A stretch of DNA of 64,000 nt from contig CM039504.1 of the NCBI GenBank assembly GCA_022432975.1, positions 54,196 to 118,195 of the forward strand, written 5' to 3'. Numbering within the stretch: position 1 is the stretch's first letter; every line of letters begins with the position of its first letter. The notes below the pieces were generated by a model. That model worked only from the letters and a program-made list of their open reading frames with translations. It did not search any database and had not been told where the DNA came from. Positions 23,354 to 36,770 of this stretch are shown piece by piece. Origin of the DNA: Begonia masoniana (Eukaryota; Streptophyta; Magnoliopsida; Cucurbitales; Begoniaceae). Both the position numbers and the translations under genes were made by a program.

Positions 23354-24778
23354 TGTTGACTTAAATAGAGTTTAAGTCTAAATATGTTTTTGATAATGTA
23401 TTTGAATGATAATTAAATAATTTGATTATGTTGAATGAGAATATTGAATTATACATTTGTTTTTTTAATCCTTTGGAAATACCCTTGAAAAGGGTATTTT
23501 AGTATTCTAATAATATTGGTTAAGTGTTTAAGGCATGCATCTGTCGATAGCTTTAAAGCCTGCATCTGCCGATAGCTTTAAGGCATGCATCTGCCGATAG
23601 CTTTAAGGCTTGCATCTGCCGATGGTCTCCAAAGCCTTCATCTACCAATGACATATCAACTTGCATCTGCCGATGGAGCCATCAAGCCGATGAAGTTCAA
23701 GATGCATCTGCCGACGATTTTTTCAAGGTGCATCTACCGATGGAATTCAAAGCCTTCATCTGCCGATAACTTTTGAGATGCATCTGCCGATGGCGCTTTC
23801 AAGCTGTTCCTGCCGATGAACTTTCAAGGTGCATCTGCCGATGAACTTTCAAGGTGCATCTGCCGATGATTTTTCCAGAATACATCTGCCGATGATTTTT
23901 CCAGAATACATCTGCCGATGAATTTACAAGATGCATCTGCCGATGAAGTTCAAAGCTTGCTCGTGCCGATAGCTTATTCGTGTTGCATCTACCGATGGCA
24001 CTGAAGATACATATGCCGATGTACCTTTAGAGCAACTCATGTCGATGACGTGACGATCTGTTTTGAAGCTGTTTAAACCGGTGATCTTCCGCCAGATTTT
24101 AAAATAGCCGCGAAGCTACAGTGACGTCGTTTTCAGCATTAACTCCAGAACTTTAATGGCGACGACGACTTGCAACTACAGACGGCAACGGCTACCTGAA
24201 ATTGTACGAAAGCTGCTCCAACGGTAACAAAGTTTCTATTATTGGATAAGGAGCATTGAAGTCAAGCCGATTCCGAAGACAGAGTATTTAAGCCAAGGTT
24301 AGAGCACAAAGATACAACTTTTACGAATTTGAATTCTTGAGCCTTAACTTGTGATCTATCATACTCTGTATTTTCATCTACATCTCTCGATTCCTAAACT
24401 TGAGAATTTGATTTGAGAGTTTGTAGTTTGTTGTATTCATTTACTCAAACTTGTAAAATCTGAAAGGTAGTGGATTGACGCCCGTGAAGTTCAATCTAAA
24501 TCTGTAAAAGGCAGTTGATCGGAGCCCGGAATTTCGATCTGTTATTCTCGAGGAGAAGGTTAAGGATCTTCAAGGGGTGAACCTTGAAGCGTGGATGTAG
24601 GCTGGGTTTAGCCGAACCACGTTAAAACTCTTATGTTAATTTCTCTCTCACTCTTTACTTTATTTGTTTGTCTGCTGTTAGCTTTTAAGTTCAAATCACG
24701 AGAGAAATTATCTAGATTATTAATTTAAGTTTTAAAAAGTCTAATTCACCCCCCTCTTAGACAAATCTCGATCCTACA
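23354..24778 (+). repeat. 5' LTR of the copia element
   Basis: Starts TGTTGACTTAAATAGAG and ends CTCGATCCTACA. A TATTTAAG box lies at about 24285. A degenerate array of CATCTGCCGAT units fills 23535-24050. A ~220-bp block (about 24050-24265) between array and TATA box is absent from the 3' LTR. Confidence 0.9.
23535..24050. repeat. Degenerate 25-27-bp tandem array (CATCTGCCGAT) in the 5' LTR
   Basis: About twenty units share GCATCTGCCGATG followed by variable 10-14-bp linkers (GAACTTTCAAGGT, ATTTTTCCAGAAT, AGCTTTAAGGC and others). The 3' LTR array is built from the same units but is dominated by one variant. Confidence 0.85.
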
Positions 24779-24792
24779 ATTGGTATCAGAGC
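24779..24792 (+). other. Primer binding site (initiator Met tRNA type)
   Basis: AT spacer followed by TGGTATCAGAGC at 24781-24792, the usual complement to the 3' end of plant initiator methionine tRNA, immediately after the 5' LTR. Confidence 0.9.
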
Positions 24793-24825
24793 TAGGTTAC
24801 CATTGTCTAAGCTGTCTTTTAATCA

Positions 24826-26346
24826 TTGTGTGATATATTTACAATGGCAATGGCATTCAACACTAACTCCACACACGGAGAAGGTCAAGCTACAAATAGG
24901 CCTCCCTTCTTTGATGGGAGTGATTATGTTTACTGGAAAGCAAGAATGAAGATATTCATTCAAGCCATGGACTATGAGCTATGGAACATTATAGAATATG
25001 GTCCATTTAAAGCCATGAAAACTGTAGATGGCCAAAGTGTTCCTAAGATTTCCACTGATCTAACTGAGTCAGATAAAAGAAATCTAAGCCTTAATGCTAA
25101 GGCGATAAACACCCTGTATTGTGCCTTAAATAGAGATGAATTTAATAGGGTACAAGGGTGTGAAAGTGCTCAAGAAATTTGGCACTTATTAGAGGTTACC
25201 CACGAGGGAACAAATCAGGTAAAAAAGAGTAAATTGAATATGCTTGTACATGAGTATGAGTTATTCTCTATGCCAAAAGATGAATCTATATCTTTTATGT
25301 TTACAAGGTTTACTAACATTACCAATGGCTTAAAAGCTCTTGGTAAATCATATTCTTGTGAAGAACAGGTCAGGAAGATTCTTAGATGTCTTCCAAGAAG
25401 TTGGCAGCCAAAGGTGACTGCCATACAGGAAGCAAAGGATCTCAAGATTCTAAAACTTGAGGAACTCCTTGGATCTCTCATGACACATGAGATCACGATG
25501 AGGTCAAACGAGAAGGAAGATCTCAAGGAGAGAGAGGCTACAAAAAGAAAAGATATTGCAATGAAAGCTTCCTCAAGTAAACAAGATCTGTCTGAGGAAG
25601 AAGAAGAAGATGATGAGGATATCGCTCTCATTACAAGGAGGTTCAGCAAATTCCTCCAAAGAAAAAGAATGCAAGGAAGGAGATTTCCAAAGGAGGAGAA
25701 ATCTCACAAGGAGAAGGAAATTACTTGTTTTGGATGTGGAAAGCCTGGCCACATGAAGGCAGATTGTCCACAGTCCAAGAAGAATCCCAAGAAATTTAAG
25801 AAGAAGGCTATGAAGGCCACTTGGGATGACAGTGAAGGTGACACATCCTCTTCAGAAGACGAGGAAGTAGCCAACCTCTGCTTCATGGCTCACGATAATG
25901 AGGTAAGCATTTCTTCCTGTGAGAGTGAGTCTGATGATGATGGGGATATGGTTGATCTCTTTAACGATTTGGTTAAACAGTTTGGCATGCTAAAGGCTAA
26001 ATACAATACACTGAAAAAGGAAAATGCAAGTCTAATTGAGAAGCATGCTAAAGAAGTGAACTTGCATGAAAAAGAAATTTCTGAACTAAAGAAGACAAAT
26101 GAACCTTTGAATAAACTTGTTCTTTGGTTTTCAAATGGTAGCAAGAACTTAACATTGCTAATAGGGAATCATAGAGCTACTCATGATAAAGCAGGTTTAG
26201 GCTATGACAAATTCAATAAGAGAAAAGTGTTTAAGAATTTCTTTGTCAAACTGACTACTTGCCATACCTGTAATGAAGTAGGACATAAGTCCTTCATATG
26301 TCCTTTAAAAACACATAATATGAAAAATGGTAGTAAGCTGCAATAA
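24826..26346 (+). CDS. Copia gag (UBN2-type capsid with two zinc knuckles)
   Basis: An open 506-codon frame; the likely start is the Met at 24826 or MAMAF at 24844. The N-terminal half has the features of plant copia gag: PPFFDGSDYVYWKARM near residue 27, then TLYCALNRDEFNRV and CESAQEIWHLLEVTHEG. A CCHC zinc knuckle (CFGCGKPGHMKADC) lies near residue 302 and a second one (CHTCNEVGHKSFIC) near residue 480. An acidic Ser-rich linker and a coiled-coil-like segment lie between them. Gag forms the particle and packages the RNA. The frame ends in TAA at 26344. The +1-frame continuation carries another stop before pol, so a fused gag-pol cannot be made from this copy without recoding. Confidence 0.9.
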   Translation: MCDIFTMAMAFNTNSTHGEGQATNRPPFFDGSDYVYWKARMKIFIQAMDYELWNIIEYGPFKAMKTVDGQSVPKISTDLTESDKRNLSLNAKAINTLYCALNRDEFNRVQGCESAQEIWHLLEVTHEGTNQVKKSKLNMLVHEYELFSMPKDESISFMFTRFTNITNGLKALGKSYSCEEQVRKILRCLPRSWQPKVTAIQEAKDLKILKLEELLGSLMTHEITMRSNEKEDLKEREATKRKDIAMKASSSKQDLSEEEEEDDEDIALITRRFSKFLQRKRMQGRRFPKEEKSHKEKEITCFGCGKPGHMKADCPQSKKNPKKFKKKAMKATWDDSEGDTSSSEDEEVANLCFMAHDNEVSISSCESESDDDGDMVDLFNDLVKQFGMLKAKYNTLKKENASLIEKHAKEVNLHEKEISELKKTNEPLNKLVLWFSNGSKNLTLLIGNHRATHDKAGLGYDKFNKRKVFKNFFVKLTTCHTCNEVGHKSFICPLKTHNMKNGSKLQ

Positions 26347-26420
26347 GTTCTCAAAGGAACCAAAACTAACACTAGGACCCAAAAGATTTGGGTACCTAAG
26401 CAGACAACCTGATCTCTGTT

Positions 26421-29400
26421 TTGCAGGTTGACTGTTCTCCTGTGAAAAACCAATGGTACCTCGACAATGGATGTTCGAGGCATATGACAGGAGACTCAAC
26501 CAAGTTTGCAGTTGTCAACAAGAAGAAAGGAAGTGTCACTTTTGGTGGAAACCAAAAAGGCAAAATTGTTGGCATTGGCAACATAGGTAACGGCATTAAT
26601 CCTATTATTGAGAATGTTTTATTAGTTGATGGATTAAAGCATAATTTACTTAGTATTAGCCAGTTATGTGATAAAGGATATAAAGTAATTTTTAAGTCAG
26701 ACTCTTGCATAATTGAAGATGCTTCAAATGGCAAAGTTCTATTTTCTGGCTATAGGAAAGATAATATTTATATTATTGACTTAGATGATATTGCTGTGTC
26801 TGATGAAAAATATTTTGCTGTGAATTCTTCCCATGATTCTTGGATTTGGCATAGGAGATTAGGACACGTAGGGATGGATACCTTAGCTAAGATTACTAAG
26901 GAGAATTTAGTTAGAGGAATCCCTAAGATATCCTTTGTGAAGGATAAAGTCTGTGAAGCTTGTCAAATGGGCAAGCAGATCAAAAGTTCTTTTGCTTCTA
27001 AGAATTCAATTTCTACTTCTAAGCCACTTCAACTCCTTCACATGGACCTCTTTGGTCCTTCCAATATAGCCAGCCTAGGTGGCAAATTCTATGCCTTTGT
27101 TATTGTAGATGACTTCTCCAGATTCACTTGGGTTCAGTATCTGAAGTCTAAGGATGAGACTTTTGACGCCTTCTCTAATTTTAGGAAAAGAGTTCAAAAT
27201 GAGAAGGAGATCACCATAGTTGCTATTCGTAGTGATCATGGTGGAGAATTTGAAAATGAGAAATTTGAACTCTTGTGTCTCAAGTATGGAATTGAGCACA
27301 ATTTCTCTTCTCCTAGGACCCCTCAGCAAAATGGTGTTGTTGAGAGGAAAAATAGATCTCTCCAAGAGCTTGCTAGGACTATGCTTAATGAAAATTCACT
27401 TCCTAAGTATTTCTGGGCTGAAGCTGTTGCAACAGCCTGTTATGTGCTTAATCGGGTCTCCATAAGACCTATTCTTGAGAAAACTCCATATGAGCTCTGG
27501 AGTGGAAAAACTCCTTCTGTTAAATACTTTAGAGCCTTTGGGAGCAAATGCTTCATTCTTAACACTAAGGATAACTTAGGAAAATTCGATTCCAAATCTG
27601 ATCTTGGAACTTTTCTGGGTTATTCCCTTTCCAGCAAAGCTTATAGAGTATTCAATAGGAGAACTCTAGTTGTAGAGAAATCTGTTCATGTTAACTTTGA
27701 TGAGTCCCCTCAACCCACAATCAATGTGGATGAGGATGATTCTTTGGATAATCAACTAGATTCTCTTTCCTTAGAAAAACCAAGTGATTCTCCTCAAGTA
27801 GAAAATCCAATAGAACCCTCCTCTACATCTCTAGAAATTGCTCCTGTCAAGGATGAAAATTCTGCTCTTTCTAAAGATTGGAAATATGTCAAAAATCATC
27901 CAATAGATGAAGTTTTAGGTGATCCTTCTTTAGGAGTTAAGACTAGAGCTTCTCTTAGGAATCTCTGTGCCAATGTGGCATTCATTTCACAAGTAGAGCC
28001 TAAGAAATTTGAAGAAGCCGAGGGTGATGAAAATTGGATTATGGCCATGCAAGAAGAGTTAAATCAATTTGAAAGGAGTAAGGTATGGGAACTTGTTTCA
28101 CGGCCTAAAGATCATCCCATTATTGGAACAAAATGGGTTTATAAGAATAAATTGGATGAAAATGGGATTGTTGTGAGAAACAAGGCTAGACTAGTTGCTA
28201 AGGGATACTCTCAAGAAGAGGGTATTGATTTTGAGGAATCTTTTGCCCCTGTAGCTAGACTAGAGTCAATTAGGATGCTCCTAGCTTTTGCTTGCTACAA
28301 AAACTTCACACTCTTTCAAATGGATGTAAAGAGTGCATTCTTAAATGGTTATATTACAGAAGAAGTTTATGTTGAGCAGCCCTTAGGTTTTGAAGCTTTT
28401 GACAAACCTGACCATGTCTATAAGTTAAGGAAAGCTCTCTATGGTCTTAAACAGGCTCCTAGAGCTTGGTATGATAGGTTGAAGAACTTCCTTGTGGAAA
28501 GAAATTTCAAAAGGGGTAACACCGACTCAACTCTATTTACCATGCAAAAGGATAAGGATATTCTATTAGTTCAAATTTATGTCGATGACATTATTTTTGG
28601 ATCAACAAATGTCAATATGTGTAATGAGTTTTCCTCCCTCATGCAAAGTGAATTTGAAATGAGTATGATGAGGGAGTTAAAATTCTTCTTAGGATTCCAG
28701 ATTAGTCAATCTCCTGATGAAATTTTCTTCTGTCAAGAAAAGTACATTAAGGAACTCCTTAAGAAGTTTGGATTAGAATCTGCTAAGTCGTCTAGAACTC
28801 CCATGAGTACTACTACTAAATTGGACAATGATGAAAATGGTATAAGTGTGGATATCAAGAAATATCGTGGTATGATTGGTTCTCTGTTATATCTGACTGC
28901 TAGTAGGCCAGATATTCTATTCAGTGTCTGTCTTTGTGCTAGATTTCAAGCTGCTCCTAAGGAATCTCACTTATCTGCTGTCAAAAAAAATTTCAAATAT
29001 TTAAGTGGGACTCATGATTTAGGATTATGGTATCCAAAGGGCACATCTTTTGATCTGATAGGATATTTAGATTCTGACTATGCTGGTAGTCTAGTTGATA
29101 GGAAAAGTACCAGTGGAACCTGTCAGTTCCTTGGAGAATCTTTAGTTTCCTGGTACTCTAAGAAACAGAACTCTGTTGCATTATCAACTGCAGAAAGTGA
29201 ATATATTGCTGCTGGCAGTTGCTGTGCACAAATGTTATGGATGAAACAGACCTTAGAAGACTATAATCTGTTTTTATGATAGGATTCCTATTCGGTGTGA
29301 TAACACCAGTGCAATTAACATTTCTAAAAATCCTATTCAGCATTCTAGAACCAAACATATTGATGTAAGATATCACTTCATCCGTGATCATGTTCAAAGA

Positions 29401-29529
29401 GATGATATATCTTTAGAATTTGTCAATTCTGTTGATCAATTGGCTGACATCTTTACCAAGCCTTTGGATGAAAAGACATTCAATAATATTAGAATCAGGC
29501 TAGGCCTCATTCGGGTTGAGAGAAACTAA
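26421..29529 (+). pseudogene. Copia pol: protease, integrase, reverse transcriptase, RNase H
   Basis: A 952-codon frame (26421-29279) plus its frameshifted end to 29529. Protease: the usual D-S-G site reads [11 protein letters not shown] here (residues 15-17 DNG). Integrase: HRRLGH at 144-149 and CEAC at 178-181 form the HHCC finger; catalytic D209, D272 and E308 have the D-35-E spacing. Reverse transcriptase: [10 protein letters not shown] near 571, [12 protein letters not shown] near 632, [11 protein letters not shown] near 673, and the catalytic YVDD at 720-723. RNase [10 protein letters not shown] and [12 protein letters not shown] frameshift in a T-run at about 29270 ends the frame early; the missing end (DQLADIFTKPL, RLGLIRVERN) lies in the next frame up to TAA at 29527-29529. 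Confidence 0.9.
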
Positions 29530-29928
29530 GTTTATTTCTCTGTTGGAAATTCCTGAGTGTTGGATCATTTCCTTCAGTGATGGCATCGGTAGATGCTGAG
29601 TTTTCTCTAGGCATCGGAAGATGCATGTCTATCGGAAGGCATCGGCAGATACTGTGTTTTTCAATAGGCATCGGATGATGTTTTGATACCGGTAGGTATC
29701 AGCAGATTCATACTCTCTGAAGGCATCGGAAGATGAATTCCTTAATCTATCGACACGTGTGACCCATCGGGTTAACCTGTCTTACACGTGTGACTTCATC
29801 TCGTCGGGCGATACCCTTTTTCATTTAAACTCTGCTTCTTTTCAAAGATGCTTCACATTTTTGCGCTCTTTCAGTAAGTCTTCAGCCAGAAACCTCTCTC
29901 GCTCTCTCTAGGTTTTTTATCCTCGTCA
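29530..29928. other. Spacer between pol and ORF3 with inverted LTR-array motif
   Basis: At 29579-29730 there are about seven units of the type GGCATCGGAAGATG or GGCATCGGCAGATAC. ATCGGCAGAT is the exact reverse complement of ATCTGCCGAT, the core of the LTR array. No ORF here. The leader of ORF3 (C/T-rich, about 29890-29920) follows. Confidence 0.7.
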
Positions 29929-30339
29929 ATGTCTTCATCATCTCGCGCAGTACCACAACCGGCCAAGAAGAAGGCCAAAGTCACAGCTCGACCTCCTCGT
30001 GAGATTCCACGGGCAAAGGATTTTCCATCTCTGTTTTTCCTCGCTAAAGCTGCTGAGCTACGGTACCATGACGATTATAAGCATAAGTCTCTAATTACCA
30101 GTCGAGGTATTTACTTTGACGACTTAGCTGGCCTGAATATTGTCGAACCCTTGACGGACCTCGGGTTGATAGGACTGTTTGATGTAGATTCTTATTATTA
30201 CCCGGAAGCAATTAGGATGTTCTATGCCAATATGGTTTTCACTTCTGATTTATCCATTATTATGAGCTATGTGTATAACAAGCACATAGAGATTACACCT
30301 CAGTTTATCAATGCTCTTCTGGAGGTCCCATTTATGCGG

Positions 30340-30855
30340 TGCTAAGTCCCCGACTTAGCCAACCTTCCCCTTTTGATGCGAATAATGAGTAGAGTGACCC
30401 AAGTGTTTACGGGAGCCCACCTCCCAACCCTCTTTGTATTCCGAATATAAAGACTAGGTACAAAAATCTCACTCTTGGGCCACCACAATAGCACAAGGAT
30501 TTTTCTCCTTTGCTTGGTGCCTCAAGGTCTATTTATACACAAATAGGCCTTAGCCCAATAAATGAATCAAAGTCCAATACATGAATCAAACATAATTACA
30601 CAAAATGCCCTTGATCCATTTCTGAACAGCTTGTCCAGCACGCTGCATCGCTCGGTTGCCTGGTTCACCCAGCGCACCTCGCCCCAGCCGCGTGCACTCC
30701 GTGTGCGCGCCGCGTCCCAGACGGGCGCGCCCACCCATGACGCTCCAGCTTCGTGCCTCCCCGCGCCAATCGTCGTCTCCCTTCGCGCCACCCAGCGCCC
30801 AGACCGAGTCCGCCAAGTGCGAGCCGCGTCGCGCTCCTTCGCATTCGCCATTTAG
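30340..30855 (-). mobile_element. ~516-bp LTR-like GC-rich insertion in ORF3
   Basis: The ORF3 reading stops at TGCTAAG and the homologous reading resumes at HLDSCPYKF (about 30852). In between is foreign DNA. On the minus strand it has a TATA-like TGTATAAATAGACC (about 30530), ends GACTTAGCA, and its upstream half (30640-30855) is extremely GC-rich with GCGCGCC and CCGCG motifs. This looks like an LTR: GC-rich U3, TATA box, then R-U5. No clean target duplication was found. A CCATTTA word on both sides may be chance. Confidence 0.5.
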
Positions 30856-31715
30856 ATAGCTGCCCTTACAAGTTTGTGTCTGGCACTGAGCCCCCTTTCT
30901 TTGGTACTGCTGAGGGTCAAGATTTTTTAAAGAACATTGCTTTGGATCCCAACCAAACCCCTGATCAATTAAAAGGCAAACATCTGACCGCAAGGGCCAG
31001 ATTATTTCATCAGATGATAGGGTACAATATTGTCCCTAAGGGTGGTCATCATGATGAAGTAAGTGCAATGGAGCTTTTTGTTCTGTTTGCAATTTACCTC
31101 AAGACCCCCTTCAATCTTGGCTATGTGGTTGTTCGAAGGATGATTCAGGCAGTATCATTCAGGGCTACATCTTTTCCATACAACCTGCTCTTAATGAAGA
31201 TCTTTGCTTAGCTTGAGGTTGTATTTTCAGAGGATGAAGATCCTGTCCGTCTTAAACCCTCCAATTATTATTCCAAAACCACACTGAACAAAATGGGAAT
31301 CAAGAGAACACGGACAGGGGCACTTGTCTTGGATGCTTCTAAGATTAACCTTGGTACAACAGCAGTTGCCAGAAAAGGAAAGAGAGCACTTATTCTGCCA
31401 GAGGAATCAACTGCTGAAGGCGGGGATGATTCTGAAATACCAGCTTTTGTTAATTCCCCCTCTCAATCACAGGCCTCCAACTTCATACCTCCTCCTCTAG
31501 TGCGAAGGCGTCTTGCTCCTTCTTCAAGAGTTCATGCCTCAGAGGCCATCTCAGCTCCCTCTTTTGTACCTCTTCCTATTCCTGTGAATCCTCCATCTCC
31601 TCCACATGCACACATTTTGCAAATTCTACTTCCTCCAAGTCCTCCATCACCAGTCCAACCCTCTCCTCCACTCAAACCTTCTCCATCAGCCCAACTACTT
31701 CCTCCAGTCCAACTA

Positions 31716-33507
<1,792 letters not shown>

Positions 33508-33833
33508 TAAAAGACTTGCTTTCATGTATACACCTTTCTTGATTCTCTAAGCAATTACTCTGATGTTTTTCTGAACTGTGTTGAATCCATTATTTTGTTG
33601 TCTCTCTGATTGTTTTTGATAATGTCAATGGGGGAGAATTTATATTTGATTGCTGGATAATATGCATGTTTCAGTTACTATGTTTTTGGAATTCTGAAAC
33701 AAAAATCTCGATATATGCATGGTTGTGAAACTCTGGTTGCTCCGTGTTTGTTTTTAGAATATATGCATTTGCTATGGGGAAGATAGGATTATAGGGGAAA
33801 GTGACTTAATCAAATTAATATTTTGTCATCATC

Positions 33834-33847
33834 AAAAAGGGGGAGAT
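33834..33847 (+). other. Polypurine tract
   Basis: AAAAAGGGGGAGA directly before the 3' LTR start TGTTGA, as needed for plus-strand DNA priming. The 320 bp between ORF3 and this tract are non-coding. Confidence 0.9.
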
Positions 33848-35562
33848 TGTTGACTTAAATAGAGTTTAAATCTAAATATGTTTTTGATGATGTATTTGAA
33901 TGATAATTAAATAATTTGATTATGTTGAATGAGAATATTGAATTATACATTTGTTTTTTTAATCCTTTGGAAATACCCTTGAAAAGGGTATTTTAGTATT
34001 CTAATAATATTGGTTAAGTGTTTAAGGCATGCATCTGCCGATAGCTTTAAAGCCTGCATCTGCCGATAGCTTTAAGGCGTGCATCTACCGATAGCTTTAA
34101 GGCTTGCATCTGCCGATAGCTTTAAGGCTTGCATCTGCCGATAGCTTTAAGGCTTGCATCTGCCGATAGCTTTAAGGCTTGCATCTGCCGATAGCTTTAA
34201 GGCTTGCATCTGCCGATGAATTTACAAGATGCATCTGCCGACGATTTTTTCAAGGTGCATCTGCCGATAGCTTTAAGGCTTGCATCTGCCGATAGCTTTA
34301 AGGCTTGCATCTGCCGATAGCTTTAAGGCTTGCATCTGCCGATAGCTTTAAGGCTTGCATCTGCCGATAGCTTTAAGGCTTGCATCTGCCGATAGCTTTA
34401 AGGCTTGCATCTGCCGATGATTTTTCCAGAATACATCTGCCGATGAATTTACAAGATGCATCTGCCGATAGCTTTAAGGCTTGCATCTGCCGATAGCTTT
34501 AAGGCTTGCATCTGCCGATAGCTTTAAGGCTTGCATCTGCCGATAGCTTTAAGGCTTGCATCTGCCGATAGCTTTAAGGCTTGCATCTGCCGATAGCTTT
34601 AAGGCTTGCATCTGCCGATAGCTTTAAGGCTTGCATCTGCCGATAGCTTTAAGGCTTGCATCTGCCGATAGCTTTAAGGCTTGCATCTGCCGATAGCTTT
34701 AAGGCTTGCATCTGCCGATAGCTTTAAGGCTTGCATCTGCCGATAGCTTTAAGGCTTGCATCTGCCGATAGCTTTAAGGCTTGCATCTGCCGATAGCTTT
34801 AAGGCTTGCATCTGCCGATAGCTTTAAGGCTTGCATCTGCCGATAGCTTTAAGGCTTGCATCTGCCGATAGCTTTAAGGCTTGCATCTGCCGATAGCTTT
34901 AAGGCTTGCATCTGCCGATAGCTTTAAGGCTTGCATCTGCCGATAGCTTTAAGGCTTGCATCTGCCGATAGCTTTAAGGCTTGCATCTGCCGATAGCTTT
35001 AAGGCTTGCATCTGCCGATAGCTTTAAGGCTTGCATCTGCCGAAGTCAAGCCGATTCCGAAGACAGAGTATTTAAGCCAAGGTTAGAGCACAAAGATATA
35101 ACTTTTGCGAATTTGAATTCTTGAGCCCTAACTTGTGATCTATCATACTCTGTATTTTCATCTACATCTCTCGATTTCTAAACTTGAGAATTTGATTTGA
35201 GAGTTTGTAGTTTGTTGTATTCATTTACTCAAACTTGTAAAATCTGTAAGGCAGTGGATTGACGCCCTTGAAGTTCAATCTAAATCTGTAAAAGGCAGTT
35301 GATCGGAGCCCGGAATTCCGATCTGTTATTCTCGAGAAGAAGGTTAAGGATCTTCAAGGGGTGAACCTTGAAGCGTGGATGTAGGCTGGGTTTAGCCGAA
35401 CCACGTTAAAACTCTTGTGTTAATTTCTCTCTCACTCTTTACTTTATTTGTTTGTCTGCTGTTAGCTTTTAAGTTCAAATCACGAGAGAAATTATCTAGA
35501 TTATTAATTTAAGTTTTAAAAAGTCTAATTCACCCCCCTCTTAGACAAATCTCGATCCTACA
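33848..35562 (+). repeat. 3' LTR of the copia element
   Basis: It has the same ends as the 5' LTR but is 1,715 bp against 1,425 bp. The gain comes from expansion of one 25-bp repeat variant. About 220 bp upstream of the TATA box have been lost: the array runs straight into GAAGTCAAGCCGATTCC. The TATTTAAG box is at about 35069. Confidence 0.9.
34458..35043. repeat. Perfect 25-bp tandem array, 23 full copies
   Basis: Unit GCATCTGCCGATAGCTTTAAG plus GCTT. 23 identical units span 34458-35032, followed by a partial unit. Upstream (34028-34457) the same unit is mixed with other variants, as in the 5' LTR. Confidence 0.95.
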
Positions 35563-35567
35563 GTCTC

Positions 35568-36040
35568 CTGTCGGATGAGGTAAGTGAGTCACGTGCATTG
35601 CACATGTCCACCGGATGATGCCCGTGTCTACCGGGGCGATGTAGGTGTTTTCCTTACCGGATGATATAAGTAACGTTTTGTCGTTTAGTGACCGGGCGAT
35701 GTAGGTGTTTTCCTTACCGGATGATATAAGTAACGTTTTGTCGTTTAGTGACTTGGCGATGTAGGTGTTTTCTTTACCGGATGATATAAGTAATGTTTTG
35801 TCGTTTAGTGACCGAGCGATGTTTTAATTAGACACGTGAAACGCCCGTGTCCGCCGGCAATGTGTAATGTATTTTGTTGCTGGGCGATGCCTAATGAATC
35901 ACGTGTGATGTCTTGAACTAAGTTATGATTTAAAAGAAAAATATAGAAAAATAAAAAGGGAGAGAACAAAGGAATGTAAGGATATATGGTCAGTTCTAAA
36001 AGAGTCATGGTTTAGTCTCGGCCCTACTGGGGTCGTTACA
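35568..36040 (+). mobile_element. Right part of the LTR-like sequence split by the copia element
   Basis: Continues the CCGGATGA / CCGGGCGATG repeat theme of 23205-23345 and ends GGGGTCGTTACA at 36040, a typical LTR terminus. Its left LTR end was not located. Confidence 0.5.
35641..35820. repeat. Three tandem 60-bp units
   Basis: Three near-identical copies of a 60-bp unit containing GTAGGTGTTTTCCTTACCGG and TATAAGTAACGTTTTGTCG. Confidence 0.9.
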
Positions 36041-36770
36041 TGACGAGTATCTCACAGAGCTTGAAACACTTAAAATGCATGGAGGGCTAGAAGAACCTGA
36101 GGAGCAGGTTGTCGCTAGATTCATACGTGGATTGAATCGTGATATTGGAGACGTAGTAGAGTTGCAACAACTAGAGACCATGGATAAGTTCGTGCAGCTT
36201 GCCGTCACCGGAGAGAGGCAACTTAAACGAAAGAGAAAAGTCAACTACCCTACCCAATTCCCATCGAGACCCCAAGAGTTCATTAAACCTACTACCACTA
36301 CACTACTTTATGAAACAAAGGAAAGAGCCTGTTAACTGTAGCTGGCCACCTAAGGAAACGAGTAGTAAGCCCACAATAAAAGACAAGCCCACTGGGAGCA
36401 ATCCTTTCGTGCAAAAAGCTCAAAACATCCAGTGTTATAAATGTTTAGGTAAGGGATATTATGCTAATAGTTGCCCGAATCGACGAGTTAATGATTATAA
36501 AGGAGTCTACTGGAGAATGGGAAAGTGGAGACGACCTTGGCCAATACGATGACCAAGAGGGAGAGACGGCAGTTGAAGAGGATGACACTGATGATGAAGC
36601 ATGTCCCCCACAAGACGGACCTCTGCTCATGGTGATTAGACGGCCCTCATGTCACAACACACAAGAGAAGACTGTCAAAGGGAAAACATTTTCACTGCAC
36701 AGTCACTGTGCAATGAAAGATAAAGTGTGTTCCGTGATCATTGAACGACGATGCCCTCTCGGCGCACGGG
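36041..36770 (+). mobile_element. Ty3/gypsy gag-protease fragment
   Basis: Reads as plant gypsy gag: DEYLTELETLKM, EEPEEQVVARFIRGLNRDIGDVVELQ, then in another frame a zinc knuckle CYKCLGKGYYANSC in which the usual His is replaced by Tyr. An acidic linker (EGETAVEEDDTDDE), LLMVIRR and the start of the protease (HCAMKDKVCSVII) follow. The homology stops before the D-[ST]-G site. Stops and frame changes occur (for example TAA at about 36333). It starts abruptly behind the LTR end at 36040, so it was probably invaded by that LTR. Confidence 0.75.

Noticed and set aside
30562..30993. Several overlapping ORFs on both strands in GC-rich DNA
   Set aside because: GC-rich sequence has few stops. The stretch is the LTR-like insertion, and only the resumed ORF3 part after 30852 has homology-like content.
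34458..35043. Regular direct repeats reminiscent of a CRISPR array
   Set aside because: The 25-bp units are contiguous with no unique spacers, lie in an LTR and belong to a plant genome: a minisatellite.
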